Below are positions 45,327 to 54,894 of a stretch of 64,000 bases of DNA, one piece after another (position 1 is the stretch's first letter; every line of letters starts with the position of its first letter). Position numbers and translations under genes: made by a program. The stretch covers positions 1-64,000 of the forward strand of contig NZ_STGF01000033.1 of assembly GCF_005222705.1 (NCBI RefSeq), given 5' to 3'. Source of the DNA: Paenibacillus sp. SY21-1 (GTDB lineage: Bacteria > Bacillota > Bacilli > Paenibacillales > Paenibacillaceae). The notes beneath the pieces were generated by a model. That model saw nothing but the letters and a program-made list of their open reading frames with translations, made no database searches and was not told the origin of the DNA.

Positions 45327-46604
45327 TCACACCTTCCAAATGTTTGTTTCCTGTATCCAGTCTAACGCGGCTTCCACGCTTGGGGCAAGCACGTTGACAT
45401 GGCCCATCTTCCGTTTGAATACCGCTTCCTTCTTCCCGTACAAATGCACCTTAGGGGCGGCTCCAAGCCGTTCCGCCGCTTCATCGCGACGTCCCATCAG
45501 TCCCAGCAGGGGCTCCACGTGCTGCCCCAGCACATTGACCATAACAACCGGGCTCATCAATGCCGTATCGCCCAGCGGAAGATTGCACACCGCCCGAACG
45601 TGCTGCTCGAATTGCGACGTCCGGCAAGCCTCCATCGTATAATGCCCGCTGTTGTGCGGCCGCGGCGCAAGCTCGTTGACGTACAGCTCGCCGTCCGCCG
45701 TATAGAACAGCTCGACTGCGATCAGCCCGACGACGCCAAGCCCCTCCGCGATCCGGATGGCCAGGCGCTCCGCCTCGCGCTGCACGTCCTCGCTAATGCG
45801 GGCCGGCACGATCGACAGATGCAAAATATTGTCGACGTGGATGTTCTCAGCCGGAGGAAAAGCCTTAATCTCGCCCTGCGGGCTCCGTGCCGCAATGACC
45901 GATAATTCCTTCTCGAAGCGAATGAATTGCTCCAGCACCAGTTGGACGCCAGCTCGCGACAGCGTGCCGTAAGCCTCCGCAATTTCGTCCGTGCTGCGGA
46001 TTACCCACTGGCCTTTGCCGTCGTAGCCGCCCATCGCCGTTTTCAGGACGCACGGCGTTCCGAACGCCGCCACCGCTTCCCGCAGCTCATCCTCGCTCCG
46101 AATCTCGCGATATGGGGCAACCCGCACGCCAGCGGCTTCGATCGCCCGCTTCTCGCGAAGGCGATGCTGCGTCGTATACAGCAGCTCGCTGCCCTGCGGC
46201 ACGTACGATTCCGACATCAGCATCGCCGCCACGTCTGCGTCGACGTTCTCGAATTCGTACGTGATCACATCCGAGCGCTTCGCCAGCTCGCGCGCCGCTT
46301 CGCGGTCGTCATAGGCCGCAACGATCTGCTCCGCGACCTGTCCAGTCGGGCTGTCCGGCGTCGGGTCCAGCGCAACGAAGCGGTAGCCCATCGCGCTGCC
46401 TGCGTTCGCCATCATTCGGCCTAGCTGGCCGCCGCCCAAAATGCCGATCGTGCTGCCCGGGAGCAGCGTTCGCGCGCCCGCTTGCGTCAATTGACCGGCA
46501 TCGGTCGCCGCAGCCGCAGACTGTGCAGCCGAAACGTTCGCCTGCTCCAGCCCGCTGCCATGCTCCGCTTTAGCTCCGCTTAGCTTGCCCGCTTCGCCGC
46601 TCAT
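45327..46604 (-). CDS. purK: N5-CAIR synthase with N-terminal extension
   Basis: 425 residues, against about 380 usually. Carboxylates AIR with bicarbonate and ATP. GILGGGQLGRMM begins only at residue 53; the first 50 residues are Ala/Gly/Gln-rich low complexity. The ATG overlaps the purE stop (ATGA), so the extended start is probably real. ATP-grasp segments VLKTAMGGYDGKGQWVI and VNELAPRPHNSGHYT are normal. Confidence 0.95.
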   Translation of the reverse strand: MSGEAGKLSGAKAEHGSGLEQANVSAAQSAAAATDAGQLTQAGARTLLPGSTIGILGGGQLGRMMANAGSAMGYRFVALDPTPDSPTGQVAEQIVAAYDDREAARELAKRSDVITYEFENVDADVAAMLMSESYVPQGSELLYTTQHRLREKRAIEAAGVRVAPYREIRSEDELREAVAAFGTPCVLKTAMGGYDGKGQWVIRSTDEIAEAYGTLSRAGVQLVLEQFIRFEKELSVIAARSPQGEIKAFPPAENIHVDNILHLSIVPARISEDVQREAERLAIRIAEGLGVVGLIAVELFYTADGELYVNELAPRPHNSGHYTMEACRTSQFEQHVRAVCNLPLGDTALMSPVVMVNVLGQHVEPLLGLMGRRDEAAERLGAAPKVHLYGKKEAVFKRKMGHVNVLAPSVEAALDWIQETNIWKV

Positions 46605-47086
46605 AGCGTTTCACTGCTTTCCAGCACTTCCTGCTTCACGCGCTCGCGGCGCGCAATCACGCGCGCCTGCACCTCGGGATCGAATGCGCCAAGCATTTGC
46701 GCGGCCAGCAGACCGGCATTCGTGCCGCCCGCATTTCCGATAGCAACTGTAGCGACCGGAATACCGCCGGGCATTTGAACGATCGACAGCAGCGAATCCA
46801 GTCCGCTGAGGTTCGATGATTTCACGGGAACGCCAATAACCGGCAAAATCGTCTTTGCAGCGACCATGCCGGGCAAATGCGCGGCTCCTCCGGCTCCGGC
46901 GATAATCACCTTGAGTCCGCGCTCCGCTGCAGTTTCCGCGTATTCAAACATCAGATCCGGCGTACGATGCGCCGAAACAACCTTTTTCTCATAAGGAATT
47001 TGCAATTCCTCCAGAACGTCGCAGGCTAGTTTCATTGTGTCCCAATCCGATTTGCTGCCCATGATGACGCCCACCTTCGCAGACAT
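46601..47086 (-). CDS. purE: N5-CAIR mutase
   Basis: 161 residues. First gene of the operon. VGVIMGSKSDWDTMK, SAHRTPDLMFEYA and GAGGAAHLPGM with its catalytic His are typical. Preceded by the riboswitch leader. Confidence 0.97.
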   Translation of the reverse strand: MSAKVGVIMGSKSDWDTMKLACDVLEELQIPYEKKVVSAHRTPDLMFEYAETAAERGLKVIIAGAGGAAHLPGMVAAKTILPVIGVPVKSSNLSGLDSLLSIVQMPGGIPVATVAIGNAGGTNAGLLAAQMLGAFDPEVQARVIARRERVKQEVLESSETL

Positions 47087-47167
47087 GCGATCAAACCCAC
47101 TTTCATCTATAGAATATAAAAACAGTAAAGCCTTGATTCCCGCTTGCTCCTGCCTGGTCCGAAACGC

Positions 47168-47211
47168 AAAAAAATCCTAAGCAGCCTCATTTGGATGGAT
47201 TGCCTTAGGAC
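47168..47211 (-). terminator. leader terminator of the pur operon
   Basis: TCCTAAGG...GCTTAGGA stem on the minus strand, followed by TTTTTTT, about 80 bp before purE and about 260 bp after the riboswitch. Together with the riboswitch it forms a transcription attenuator. The leader between riboswitch and terminator holds no gene. Confidence 0.82.
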
Positions 47212-47468
47212 CCGGATTCGACGAGCAGCGCGCTTGAGCGGATTACGAATTGACATTCGCCATTTCCATCTTCAAGCTGCCGCTTGAATGAAGCTGACAA
47301 GGGCTTGCGCTCCCTTCCGCTAAGACAGCAGAAGGCTGCCCCGCAAAAGAGGCAACCTATGTCGATTCCAATAGGGCATCGGTGCTGCGCAAAGCTGTAT
47401 GGATAGCCGTTGCAGCCGGCATAACTGCCACGCTCCGGCTCGCTGGCTCGCTTGTCATTTCAATCATG

Positions 47469-47532
47469 CTCGTAGTCCGAAAATTAAGGTTTCCGGGTAG
47501 AAACATTCAGGCCTGTCCCAAATATATACGAG
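47469..47532 (-). ncRNA. purine (guanine-type) riboswitch
   Basis: On the minus strand CTCGTA opens P1, P2 is ATTTGGG/CCTGAAT with a GG in the loop, then GTTTCTACC, P3 CCGGAAA/TTTTCGG with loop CCTTAAT, and closing GGACTACGAG. The loop bases allow the L2-L3 contact. The J3/1 base at the position of C74 is C, which selects guanine/hypoxanthine rather than adenine. It precedes the pur operon and a leader terminator, so it switches transcription off when guanine is plentiful. Confidence 0.9.
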
Positions 47533-47574
47533 ATTATTTTTAATGGGCGGAGTGCTCCGCCTCAAACCTATTCT

Positions 47575-47603
47575 AGTGTATCTAATCGCTAATCGACTGT
47601 CAA
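47575..47603 (-). promoter_or_regulatory. pur operon promoter
   Basis: TTGACA (47598-47603, minus strand) and TACACT (47575-47580) are 17 bases apart. Transcription would start near 47568, 35 bp before the riboswitch. Confidence 0.8.
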
Positions 47604-47605
47604 TG

Positions 47606-47649
47606 AAATACGAACATTAAAATCTTGCTCTTTAAAAAAGTTCGTTTTT
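47606..47649. promoter_or_regulatory. PurR-box pair
   Basis: AAATACGAACATT at 47606-47618 and the inverted AAAGTTCGTTTTT at 47637-47649 both fit the Bacillus PurBox AWWWCCGAACWWT with one mismatch. They are 18 bases apart in inverted orientation, directly upstream of the -35 box. This is where PurR would bind to repress pur genes. Confidence 0.8.
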
Positions 47650-47891
47650 GCGTTTGAACCGCTCCCATTAGCAACCAACTTTTCCTGCAATTCGTCCTTT
47701 CAGCAATGAAAGCTGGCCAATCCTCCCAGCATATGCCTATAGGATTAATCCCCATGCCAAAAATTATCCGCTTGCAAAGTTGGCGGCAAGGCAATTTTGG
47801 CGCCCGCGCCAAAGACTACGAAGGCCCGGGCCCGAATACATATGATTAGAAGACTATGGTGCGTTGTTTTGCACAAGGAGGTTTGTGCTGC

Positions 47892-49181
47892 ATGTATATT
47901 CATGTTGTCAAACAAGGAGACACGCTATGGGAGCTTTCGCGAAGATGGGGTGCGACGGTTCCCGCTATCGCGTCGGCGAACGGTATTAATGAAGCGGAAT
48001 CGCTCGTCATCGGCCAATCCCTTATCATCCCGATCCGGATGACGGAGCATCGCGTGCGTTACGGGGAATCGCTATGGTCGATCGCTCAGCTTTACGGGTT
48101 GACGTTGGCGGACCTGATAGCAGCGAACAGGCTGGGAAATCCCGCTCTTATCCAGCCCGGACAAATTATCCAGCTCCCTGCGGCCTCAAAGCCTGTTATC
48201 GAGGTTAACGCCTATACGCAAAAATTCGGCGAGCCAGGCGTACAGCTCATCCATCAAGCCGGCCCCGCGCTCACGTACCTTAGCCCGTTCAGCTACCGCG
48301 TTCAGGGCGACGGCTCGATGATCGGACTTGACGAAACCGACCTGATCGCCGCTGCCTACGGGCAACGCGCCGCGCCCATGATGGTCATCAGCAATTTTGA
48401 AGACGGAACGTTCAGCCCCGATATCGCGCACGCGCTGCTGACCGATTCAAACGCGCGGCAGCGTCTGATCGGGGGCATCCTGTCCATTATGCAGCAAAAG
48501 GGCTACAAGGCGCTAAACGTCGATTTTGAATATGTGCCTCCAGCCGATCGGGAGCTGTACAATCAATTTCTCGAGCAGCTTGTCGCGAGCCTTAGACCGC
48601 GGGGCTATCTCGTATCGACATGCCTGGCTCCCAAATTATCCTTCGATCAAGCCGGGACGCTCTATGAGGCGCACGATTATGCGGCGCACGGACGAATCGT
48701 CGATTTTGTAATCCTCATGACCTATGAGTGGGGATGGTCTGGGGGACCTCCGCTCGCGGTAGCTCCATTAAATGAGGTCGTCAAGGTGCTGAACTACGCG
48801 CTCAGCGTCATTCCCGCCAGAAAAGTCATTATGGGCATGCCGCTTTACGGCTATGACTGGACGCTGCCCTATGTGAAAGGCAATGAGTGGGCTCCCACTG
48901 TCAGTCCAGTGGCTGCGCTCGAAACGGCAAGAGTATATGGCGGGGAAATTATGTATGATAATGAGGCGCAATCACCGTACTTCTACTATTATGACAGGCA
49001 AGGACGCGAGCATGTCGTCTGGTTTGAGGATGCACGCAGCGTCCAGGCCAAGCTTAGCATCGTCAAGTCCTACAAGCTTCGCGGCATCAGCTATTGGGTG
49101 CTCGGCGTGCCTTTCACGCAGAACTGGACGGTGCTTATGGAGAACTTTACGGTTAAAAAGTTTGAACTTTCAAGCGAATGA
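47892..49181 (+). CDS. LysM GH18 cortex-lytic type enzyme (SleL/YaaH-like)
   Basis: About 429 residues from the ATG at 47892, nine bases after AAGGAGGT. Two LysM domains (YIHVVKQGDTLWELSRRWG and HRVRYGESLWSIAQLYG) bind peptidoglycan or cortex. The GH18 barrel follows, with the catalytic DFEYV in ALNVDFEYV. Proteins of this design (SleL/YaaH) are spore cortex N-acetylglucosaminidases. There is no signal peptide, as in SleL. The gene is convergent with GH51 and their ends overlap by 29 bp. Confidence 0.92.
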   Translation: MYIHVVKQGDTLWELSRRWGATVPAIASANGINEAESLVIGQSLIIPIRMTEHRVRYGESLWSIAQLYGLTLADLIAANRLGNPALIQPGQIIQLPAASKPVIEVNAYTQKFGEPGVQLIHQAGPALTYLSPFSYRVQGDGSMIGLDETDLIAAAYGQRAAPMMVISNFEDGTFSPDIAHALLTDSNARQRLIGGILSIMQQKGYKALNVDFEYVPPADRELYNQFLEQLVASLRPRGYLVSTCLAPKLSFDQAGTLYEAHDYAAHGRIVDFVILMTYEWGWSGGPPLAVAPLNEVVKVLNYALSVIPARKVIMGMPLYGYDWTLPYVKGNEWAPTVSPVAALETARVYGGEIMYDNEAQSPYFYYYDRQGREHVVWFEDARSVQAKLSIVKSYKLRGISYWVLGVPFTQNWTVLMENFTVKKFELSSE

Positions 49182-50664
49182 CATTCCATGAAGCCGCGGA
49201 TAAGCTTGCTTTAACAGTGCGATCTTCAACAGCGGAGCTGCCTCCGGCATGAGGCTTTACAGCCTGCGCCTCGGCAGTATTAACTGCTTTCAAGTCATCA
49301 TGCTCCAAAACAAGATGCTCGATGAGAGCCACGGCTCCAAAACTGCGAAAATCCATTTGCAGCAATAACTTGTCCGTTAAACTGCGATTTACGGCAAAAA
49401 TCGCAATTTCGTTCCTTGCTTCATTATGAACAGCGATTGCCTCAAGATAAGGCACATCTGTCATTTCCTTCGTATCGTATTTAGGCGATTGAATAAGCGG
49501 AATCAATGCATTGCCTCTCCCATATAAGGAAGCATGCATAAAAGGATAATAAATCGTTTGAGCCCATGCCGCACCGCCAGTTTCCGTCATAATCGGCGCT
49601 ATGACATTGACAAGTTGCGCTAAACAAGCCATGCCAACACGTTCTGAATGCTTCAGCAAGCTAATGATCATGCAGCCGACAACAAGCGCATCCTCCATGG
49701 TATAAATGTCTTCCAGCTGCGCTGGCGCTACTTGCCATGGCTGTATCTGCTTGTCCGACTCCAACGTGTGAAACCATACATTCCATTCGTCAAATGACAG
49801 CTTCATTGTTTTTTTGCTGCGTTTTTTCGCTTTCACATAATCGCAAATGGCAGTTACGCTATCAATAAACTGGTCCATCTGCAAGGAGCGCGCAAGGAAG
49901 GTCGCGGTATCCTGCTCAGCATTTCCGTAGTATTGATGAAGCGATAAATAATCAACATGTTCATAGGTATGCTCTAAAACGGTTGCCTCCCACTGCGCGA
50001 ATGTAGGCATACTAAGAAATGAGCTTCCGCATGCAACTAATTCAATGTCAGGATCTACCCAGCGCATAGCCTTGGCAGCTTCAGCCGCAGCTCTGCCATA
50101 TTCATCAGCTGTTTTTTGACCGATTTGCCAAGGTCCATCCATTTCATTCCCCAAACACCATGTTTTAATGCGGTGAGGCTGCTCGAAACCATGCTTAATC
50201 CGAAGGTCGCTCCAGTAGCTGCCTCCCGGGTGATTTGCATACTCGATCACTTGTCTGGCGTCTTCTATCCCTTGTGTGCCAAGATTAATCGACCACATCA
50301 CTTCCGCGCCTGCCGCTTTGGCCCATGCAGCAAACTCGTTCATGCCGAATAGATTCGGTTCAACTGTTCGCCAAGCCAGATCAAGCCTCCGCGGTCGTTC
50401 GCTTACAGGCCCGACGCCATCCTTCCAATCGTAGCCTGATACGAAATTTCCTCCTGGATATCGAATAATCGGTACATTTAGTGCCCTAATTAAATGCATA
50501 ACATCCTGACGGAATCCGTTGGCATCAGCAGTGGGATGAGCAGGCTCGAATATTCCGCCATACACGGCTCTTCCTAAATGCTCAATAAAAGAACCATAAA
50601 TCCGATCATCGATTGTGCTTATCACAAAATGTTTATCAACCATCATGGTTGCCGTCAATGCCAC
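49153..50664 (-). CDS. GH51 alpha-N-arabinofuranosidase
   Basis: About 503 residues. I chose the GTG at 50664 (VALTATMM), nine bases after AAGGAG. The acid/base Glu lies in CLGNEMDGPWQIG and the nucleophile Glu in LSFDEWNVW, as in GH51. It has no signal peptide and works on imported arabino-oligosaccharides. A LacI-type operator lies 68 bp upstream. The 3' end overlaps the convergent LysM/GH18 gene by 29 bp. Confidence 0.93.
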   Translation of the reverse strand: MALTATMMVDKHFVISTIDDRIYGSFIEHLGRAVYGGIFEPAHPTADANGFRQDVMHLIRALNVPIIRYPGGNFVSGYDWKDGVGPVSERPRRLDLAWRTVEPNLFGMNEFAAWAKAAGAEVMWSINLGTQGIEDARQVIEYANHPGGSYWSDLRIKHGFEQPHRIKTWCLGNEMDGPWQIGQKTADEYGRAAAEAAKAMRWVDPDIELVACGSSFLSMPTFAQWEATVLEHTYEHVDYLSLHQYYGNAEQDTATFLARSLQMDQFIDSVTAICDYVKAKKRSKKTMKLSFDEWNVWFHTLESDKQIQPWQVAPAQLEDIYTMEDALVVGCMIISLLKHSERVGMACLAQLVNVIAPIMTETGGAAWAQTIYYPFMHASLYGRGNALIPLIQSPKYDTKEMTDVPYLEAIAVHNEARNEIAIFAVNRSLTDKLLLQMDFRSFGAVALIEHLVLEHDDLKAVNTAEAQAVKPHAGGSSAVEDRTVKASLSAASWNVIRLKVQTF

Positions 50665-50731
50665 TATGTGTCTCTCCTTCTTTATAAATGAAATCATCGA
50701 ATTCCTTGAAGCTGATACGCATAATCTCGAG

Positions 50732-50746
50732 TTTAAACGTTTAGAT
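50732..50746. promoter_or_regulatory. LacI-type operator before GH51
   Basis: TTTAAACGTTTAGAT contains the palindrome TAAACGTTTA and is identical to the sequence at 57365-57379. It is 68 bp upstream of the GH51 start and after the end of the regulator gene. Confidence 0.75.
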
Positions 50747-50862
50747 AAAAAACGTCATGATTGCATGACAAGCGCTGGAGCGCTCTCTGTGGAATCATGA
50801 ACATAGATGAAATCATCCTTATGCAATCGCAAACGTTTTTATTGTTGAATATCGCTATAAAG

Positions 50863-51900
50863 TTAAGGCAACAGGGAAGCAACAGAGTCTCTTTCAATCA
50901 ATGTACATGTAGGACTGCGATCGAATTCCACCGCTTCTCCTTTAATGACAGATGTAAGCACCTCCATCGAACTATAGCCCATTTGATGTAACGGCAAATC
51001 CATCGTAGTAATTCGCGGATTTACATAATCGCTAAACTCCCGATTGTCGAATCCAACGATCGAGATATCCTTAGGAATGGCAACTCCGGCTTCATATAAA
51101 GCTCTCATCGCCCCAATGACCATAATATCGTTCATAATTAAAATGGCCGTAGGTCGCTGTGGCAACTGCAGAAGCTCCTTCGTCATGAGGTAGCCTGATT
51201 CGAGCCCCCAATCTCCGACCTTAATAAACTGCGGATCAAAAGGCAGCTGGAATTCAGTGATAGCGCGATAGTAGCCGTTAAATCTAAGTCTTGAAGGCAA
51301 GGAATCCATTAAACCGCTAATAATTGCAATTCGCTGATGTCCATTAGCAATTAAATATTTCATCGCATCAAAGGAAGCCTGCTCGTTGTTATACTGTATA
51401 GAAATATCAGAATCCGTGTAGCAGTATGTGTATACAATCGGCTTGCCTCTTGTGTCTATTAGCCCTGTAATATCACGCGGATGCACGCCAATATATATAA
51501 TGCCTTCCACCTGCTTGGACAGCAAATCCGTTACGGCATTTGTTGCATATTTCTTATATGCGTCAATATTGCCGTAATTATGACCAACGCGCTTATGCAG
51601 CCGTAAATTGGTCAAAAGAATGTGCATATCATACCGGTCAGCATACTCATTGATACCATCAATAATCTCGGGTACGTTAAAAACAGTTACGTCCTCTGCA
51701 ATTACGCCGATAATGTTGGTCCGCTGAGATTTCAAGCTTTTCGCCACGTCATTGGGCGTATAATTCAACTCCTCAATCACCTTCAGTACGCGTTCTTTCG
51801 TCTTTGGGCGGACATTTCGCGTACCATTGAGTACATATGAGACCGTTGCAGTTGAAACGTTTGCTTTCTTGGCTATGTCCTTAATTCCGACTCTCGTCAC
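50863..51900 (-). CDS. LacI-family transcriptional regulator
   Basis: About 345 residues. The GTG at 51900 follows AGGAAG by eight bases. Helix-turn-helix GIKDIAKKANVSTATVSYVLNG with hinge helix NDVAKSLKSQ, then a periplasmic-binding-like sugar domain with GLMDSLPSRLRFNGY. It lies between the GH127 and GH51 genes and probably represses them by binding the shared TTTAAACGTTTAGAT site, using an arabinose-type ligand. Confidence 0.93.
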   Translation of the reverse strand: MTRVGIKDIAKKANVSTATVSYVLNGTRNVRPKTKERVLKVIEELNYTPNDVAKSLKSQRTNIIGVIAEDVTVFNVPEIIDGINEYADRYDMHILLTNLRLHKRVGHNYGNIDAYKKYATNAVTDLLSKQVEGIIYIGVHPRDITGLIDTRGKPIVYTYCYTDSDISIQYNNEQASFDAMKYLIANGHQRIAIISGLMDSLPSRLRFNGYYRAITEFQLPFDPQFIKVGDWGLESGYLMTKELLQLPQRPTAILIMNDIMVIGAMRALYEAGVAIPKDISIVGFDNREFSDYVNPRITTMDLPLHQMGYSSMEVLTSVIKGEAVEFDRSPTCTLIERDSVASLLP

Positions 51901-51916
51901 AATAAACACTTCCTAA

Positions 51917-51932
51917 TAAAAACGATTAGATT
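51917..51932. promoter_or_regulatory. weak operator-like site before the LacI-type gene
   Basis: AATAAAAACGATTAGAT agrees with the other two operator sites at about 12 of 15 positions and lies 17 bp before the regulator start, as expected for autoregulation. Confidence 0.4.
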
Positions 51933-52033
51933 TCATGTTGTTTATAACATACTTCGCTATGGATATGCAAGCAATCTCCCAGATAATCCAGGCTAGCTGC
52001 AGCTCCGATCTTTCGTAAAAGAGAACGCTCGGC

Positions 52034-54010
52034 TTATCGTTCTTTTACCCACACAGTCATTTCACCAAGCCCTCGGTTAGCCCATGCAAAATACGGTATA
52101 AAAGTTAACTCCGTTCGTTGCTCATCCCAGCCAACCTCTTGCTCGTCATAATATAATACGCCATCCTGCCATTCACTCGGAATCATTTTTTTGCCTTCTG
52201 CATGTATTACTGTCATTCCGCCCAGCAGCTCGGAGTCGAAGCTCGCTTGCAGTTCACTGCTGCGAGGCAGCAGCAATTGGTAAAGCTCTGGGCCATTGTC
52301 GGCTTCCTCCAGGCAATAAATGAAAGGCCCGTGCTGTATCGCTGTTTTCCCTGCAGTATGACGAATCGAAGGATGTCCTTTCATACGGCGTATCGACATG
52401 TCAAATGTCAAGTCAAGCACGTCTCCTGTCTGCCAGGTACGCTGCAGCAGCAAGTAGCCATTCTCAAGGTGAAAATGATGTTCCGACAAACGCTCGCCGT
52501 TTAACGAAAGATTGGCCTTGCCGCCGCTCCATTCAGGGACACGAAACGCTAAAGTAAAAGCGGCCGCACGCTCTAGCGAAAGCTCGAATCTTACTTTACC
52601 GTTCCACGTATATGCCGATTTCTGCTCAATCATCATACGCTGGCCTTCAAGCTCGATTGCAGCCTTTCCTCCAATATACAGGTGCGTAAAAATCGTTTGA
52701 TCTTTCCGCGTATATATATATTGGCCCAGCGACGCCAGCAATCGTGCAATATTAGGCGGGCAGCAAGCACAACCAAACCATCCTTGCCGCTCGGGCTTTA
52801 CATGCTTGTAATTGTGATTTGGACCGCACACCTGCGGCTGCACCTCAAGAGGATTTACATAGAAGAAGCTCTTGCCATCCTTGGCCATTCCGCTTACAAC
52901 TGTATTGTAAAGCGCTTTTTCCAGCACATCTGCATACTTGCTGTCGGCCTCTAGCCGCAACATGCGTTGAGCAAAGAAAATGAGGCCGATGGAGGCGCAG
53001 GTTTCAGCATATGCGGTATCATTCGGCAAGTCGTAATCGGTTGTAAACGATTCCCCTTGCTCCATTGAACCAATAGCGCCTGTAATATACATTCGCTTAT
53101 GCACAATATTGTTCCATAGCTTGCGACATGCGGCAAACAATGCTTCGTCTTGATTCTCGGCTGCCAAGTCAGCCATTGCCGTCAGCATATACACTAAACG
53201 AACAGCATGCCCTTCCGCAGTTTCCTGCTGACGTACAGGCAGATGAGCCTGGCTGTAGGACAAATCGTGCGCCATTGCCAGCTGCGGAAAATGAATGCGT
53301 CCTCCACGCTTTTCAAATTCATCGCTATAAAAATGAGGATTTGTTCCGCGCTGATCCATAAAGTATTGGCTAAGCTTTATATATTTTTCATTATTGGTCG
53401 TACGGTACAGCTTCACCAGAGCGAGCTCGATTTCCTGATGCCCGTCATATCCAGCAAGCTTATCCGGCTCATTGCCGAACACGGTGTCAATATAATCAGC
53501 AAATTTGCAAACGACATCCAAAATTTTTGGTTTTCCTGTCGCTTCGAAATAAGCAACTGCAGCTTCAATCATATGCCCTGCACAATAAAGCTCATGACAC
53601 TCAGCCAAATTAGTAAAGCGTTGATCAGGCTCTTTTAATGTAAAATAAGTGTTCAAGTAGCCATCGGGACGCTGTGCTTTGGCAATAATATCAATCATGT
53701 CGTCCGCTATTTGCTCTAACGCGGCATCAGGCTTCGTTTGCAGCAAATAGCTTACCGCTTCCAGCCATTTCGCTACATCGCTATCTTGAAAGACCATGCC
53801 TCCAAATTCGCCGGTCTCAAGCCCCGCGGCAATTTTGAAATTTTTCACGGCATAGCTCGGCTCGGCCTCCGGAATCCGATCATTAAGCGCTTCCCATTGA
53901 TACGGAACTACAACTTCTCTTACAAGCTTAATATAAGGCGACCAAAACTCATCCTCGATGACAACATCTTTTAGCGGCAATATATCAGTAGAATGACCTG
54001 TTGAATGCAT
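52034..54010 (-). CDS. GH127 beta-L-arabinofuranosidase
   Basis: 658 residues. The (alpha/alpha)6 barrel starts LKDVVIEDEFWSPYIKLV. Active-site Glu lies in VNPLEVQPQVCG, and the catalytic Cys and zinc ligands are in QGWFGCACCPPNIARLL. GH127 releases beta-L-arabinofuranose from plant hydroxyproline-rich glycoproteins and pectic side chains. It has no signal peptide, so cytoplasmic after uptake. It is the last gene of the ABC operon, 29 bp after the second permease. Confidence 0.93.
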   Translation of the reverse strand: MHSTGHSTDILPLKDVVIEDEFWSPYIKLVREVVVPYQWEALNDRIPEAEPSYAVKNFKIAAGLETGEFGGMVFQDSDVAKWLEAVSYLLQTKPDAALEQIADDMIDIIAKAQRPDGYLNTYFTLKEPDQRFTNLAECHELYCAGHMIEAAVAYFEATGKPKILDVVCKFADYIDTVFGNEPDKLAGYDGHQEIELALVKLYRTTNNEKYIKLSQYFMDQRGTNPHFYSDEFEKRGGRIHFPQLAMAHDLSYSQAHLPVRQQETAEGHAVRLVYMLTAMADLAAENQDEALFAACRKLWNNIVHKRMYITGAIGSMEQGESFTTDYDLPNDTAYAETCASIGLIFFAQRMLRLEADSKYADVLEKALYNTVVSGMAKDGKSFFYVNPLEVQPQVCGPNHNYKHVKPERQGWFGCACCPPNIARLLASLGQYIYTRKDQTIFTHLYIGGKAAIELEGQRMMIEQKSAYTWNGKVRFELSLERAAAFTLAFRVPEWSGGKANLSLNGERLSEHHFHLENGYLLLQRTWQTGDVLDLTFDMSIRRMKGHPSIRHTAGKTAIQHGPFIYCLEEADNGPELYQLLLPRSSELQASFDSELLGGMTVIHAEGKKMIPSEWQDGVLYYDEQEVGWDEQRTELTFIPYFAWANRGLGEMTVWVKER

Positions 54011-54039
54011 GAATTCCTCACCTGTTTCTCTATGTTATG

Positions 54040-54894
54040 CTAACCCTTTACACCACCAACGGTAAGTCCTTCAATAAAGAAGCGTTGAAACATTAAAAAC
54101 AAAACTAATATAGGCAAGATGCTTAACACCGCGCCTGACAGCAGCACCTCATAATTATTCCCAACCGGTGACAGCAAGGAAGCAAGGCCTATCGGCAATG
54201 TAAAGTTATCGGTTGATCGCAGTACAATTACCGGCCACAGGAAATTGTTCCAGCTAAACATGGCCTGTAGAATCGTCATTGCTCCGAATGCCGGAACGAG
54301 CATCGGGATCATGATTCTAAAAAAGATTCCCATTTCACTGCAGCCGTCAATTCTGCCCGCATCCATAAAATCTTTTGGAATGCCTGAAGCGAATTGCCTG
54401 AAGAAGAAGATCGGCAGCGGCGCAACGACAAAGGGCAGAATAACGCCCCAAATGCTGTTGATGATGGAAAGATCAATCGACAGCCGGTACAATGGCAGCA
54501 AAATAATTTCAACAGGAATCATCATAACCGCAAGTACAAGTGTAAAAATCAAATTTCTTCCTTTGAAATTGTACATGGCCAGCCCGTAGCCCACCATGGA
54601 TGATAAGAATAAACAGATCACCGTAAATAGGAGCGTAATCAAGATTGAATTTTTATACCAGGAAAAATAATGAGCGGACCCGCCCTTCCCGGCGAAAATG
54701 GCTTTGTAATTCGCGAGCGTCATGACATCAAAATCAAGCCGCACATTAAGGCCGTAGCGAAACAGTTCGGAAGAAGGCTTTATCGATGCCAAAAACAAAG
54801 CATACAGTGGAAAAAGCGCCATTACCGCCAAAATTACAAATAATACGAGCAGCATAACTGTTGAGAAGCTCCATCTTTGTTTTTCAGTGATCAT
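54040..54894 (-). CDS. sugar ABC transporter permease (AraQ/MalG type)
   Basis: 284 residues, six membrane segments. The EAA loop reads DAGRIDGCSEMGIFFRIMIPMLVPA. It starts immediately next to the first permease's stop codon, in the same operon. Confidence 0.93.
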   Translation of the reverse strand: MITEKQRWSFSTVMLLVLFVILAVMALFPLYALFLASIKPSSELFRYGLNVRLDFDVMTLANYKAIFAGKGGSAHYFSWYKNSILITLLFTVICLFLSSMVGYGLAMYNFKGRNLIFTLVLAVMMIPVEIILLPLYRLSIDLSIINSIWGVILPFVVAPLPIFFFRQFASGIPKDFMDAGRIDGCSEMGIFFRIMIPMLVPAFGAMTILQAMFSWNNFLWPVIVLRSTDNFTLPIGLASLLSPVGNNYEVLLSGAVLSILPILVLFLMFQRFFIEGLTVGGVKG

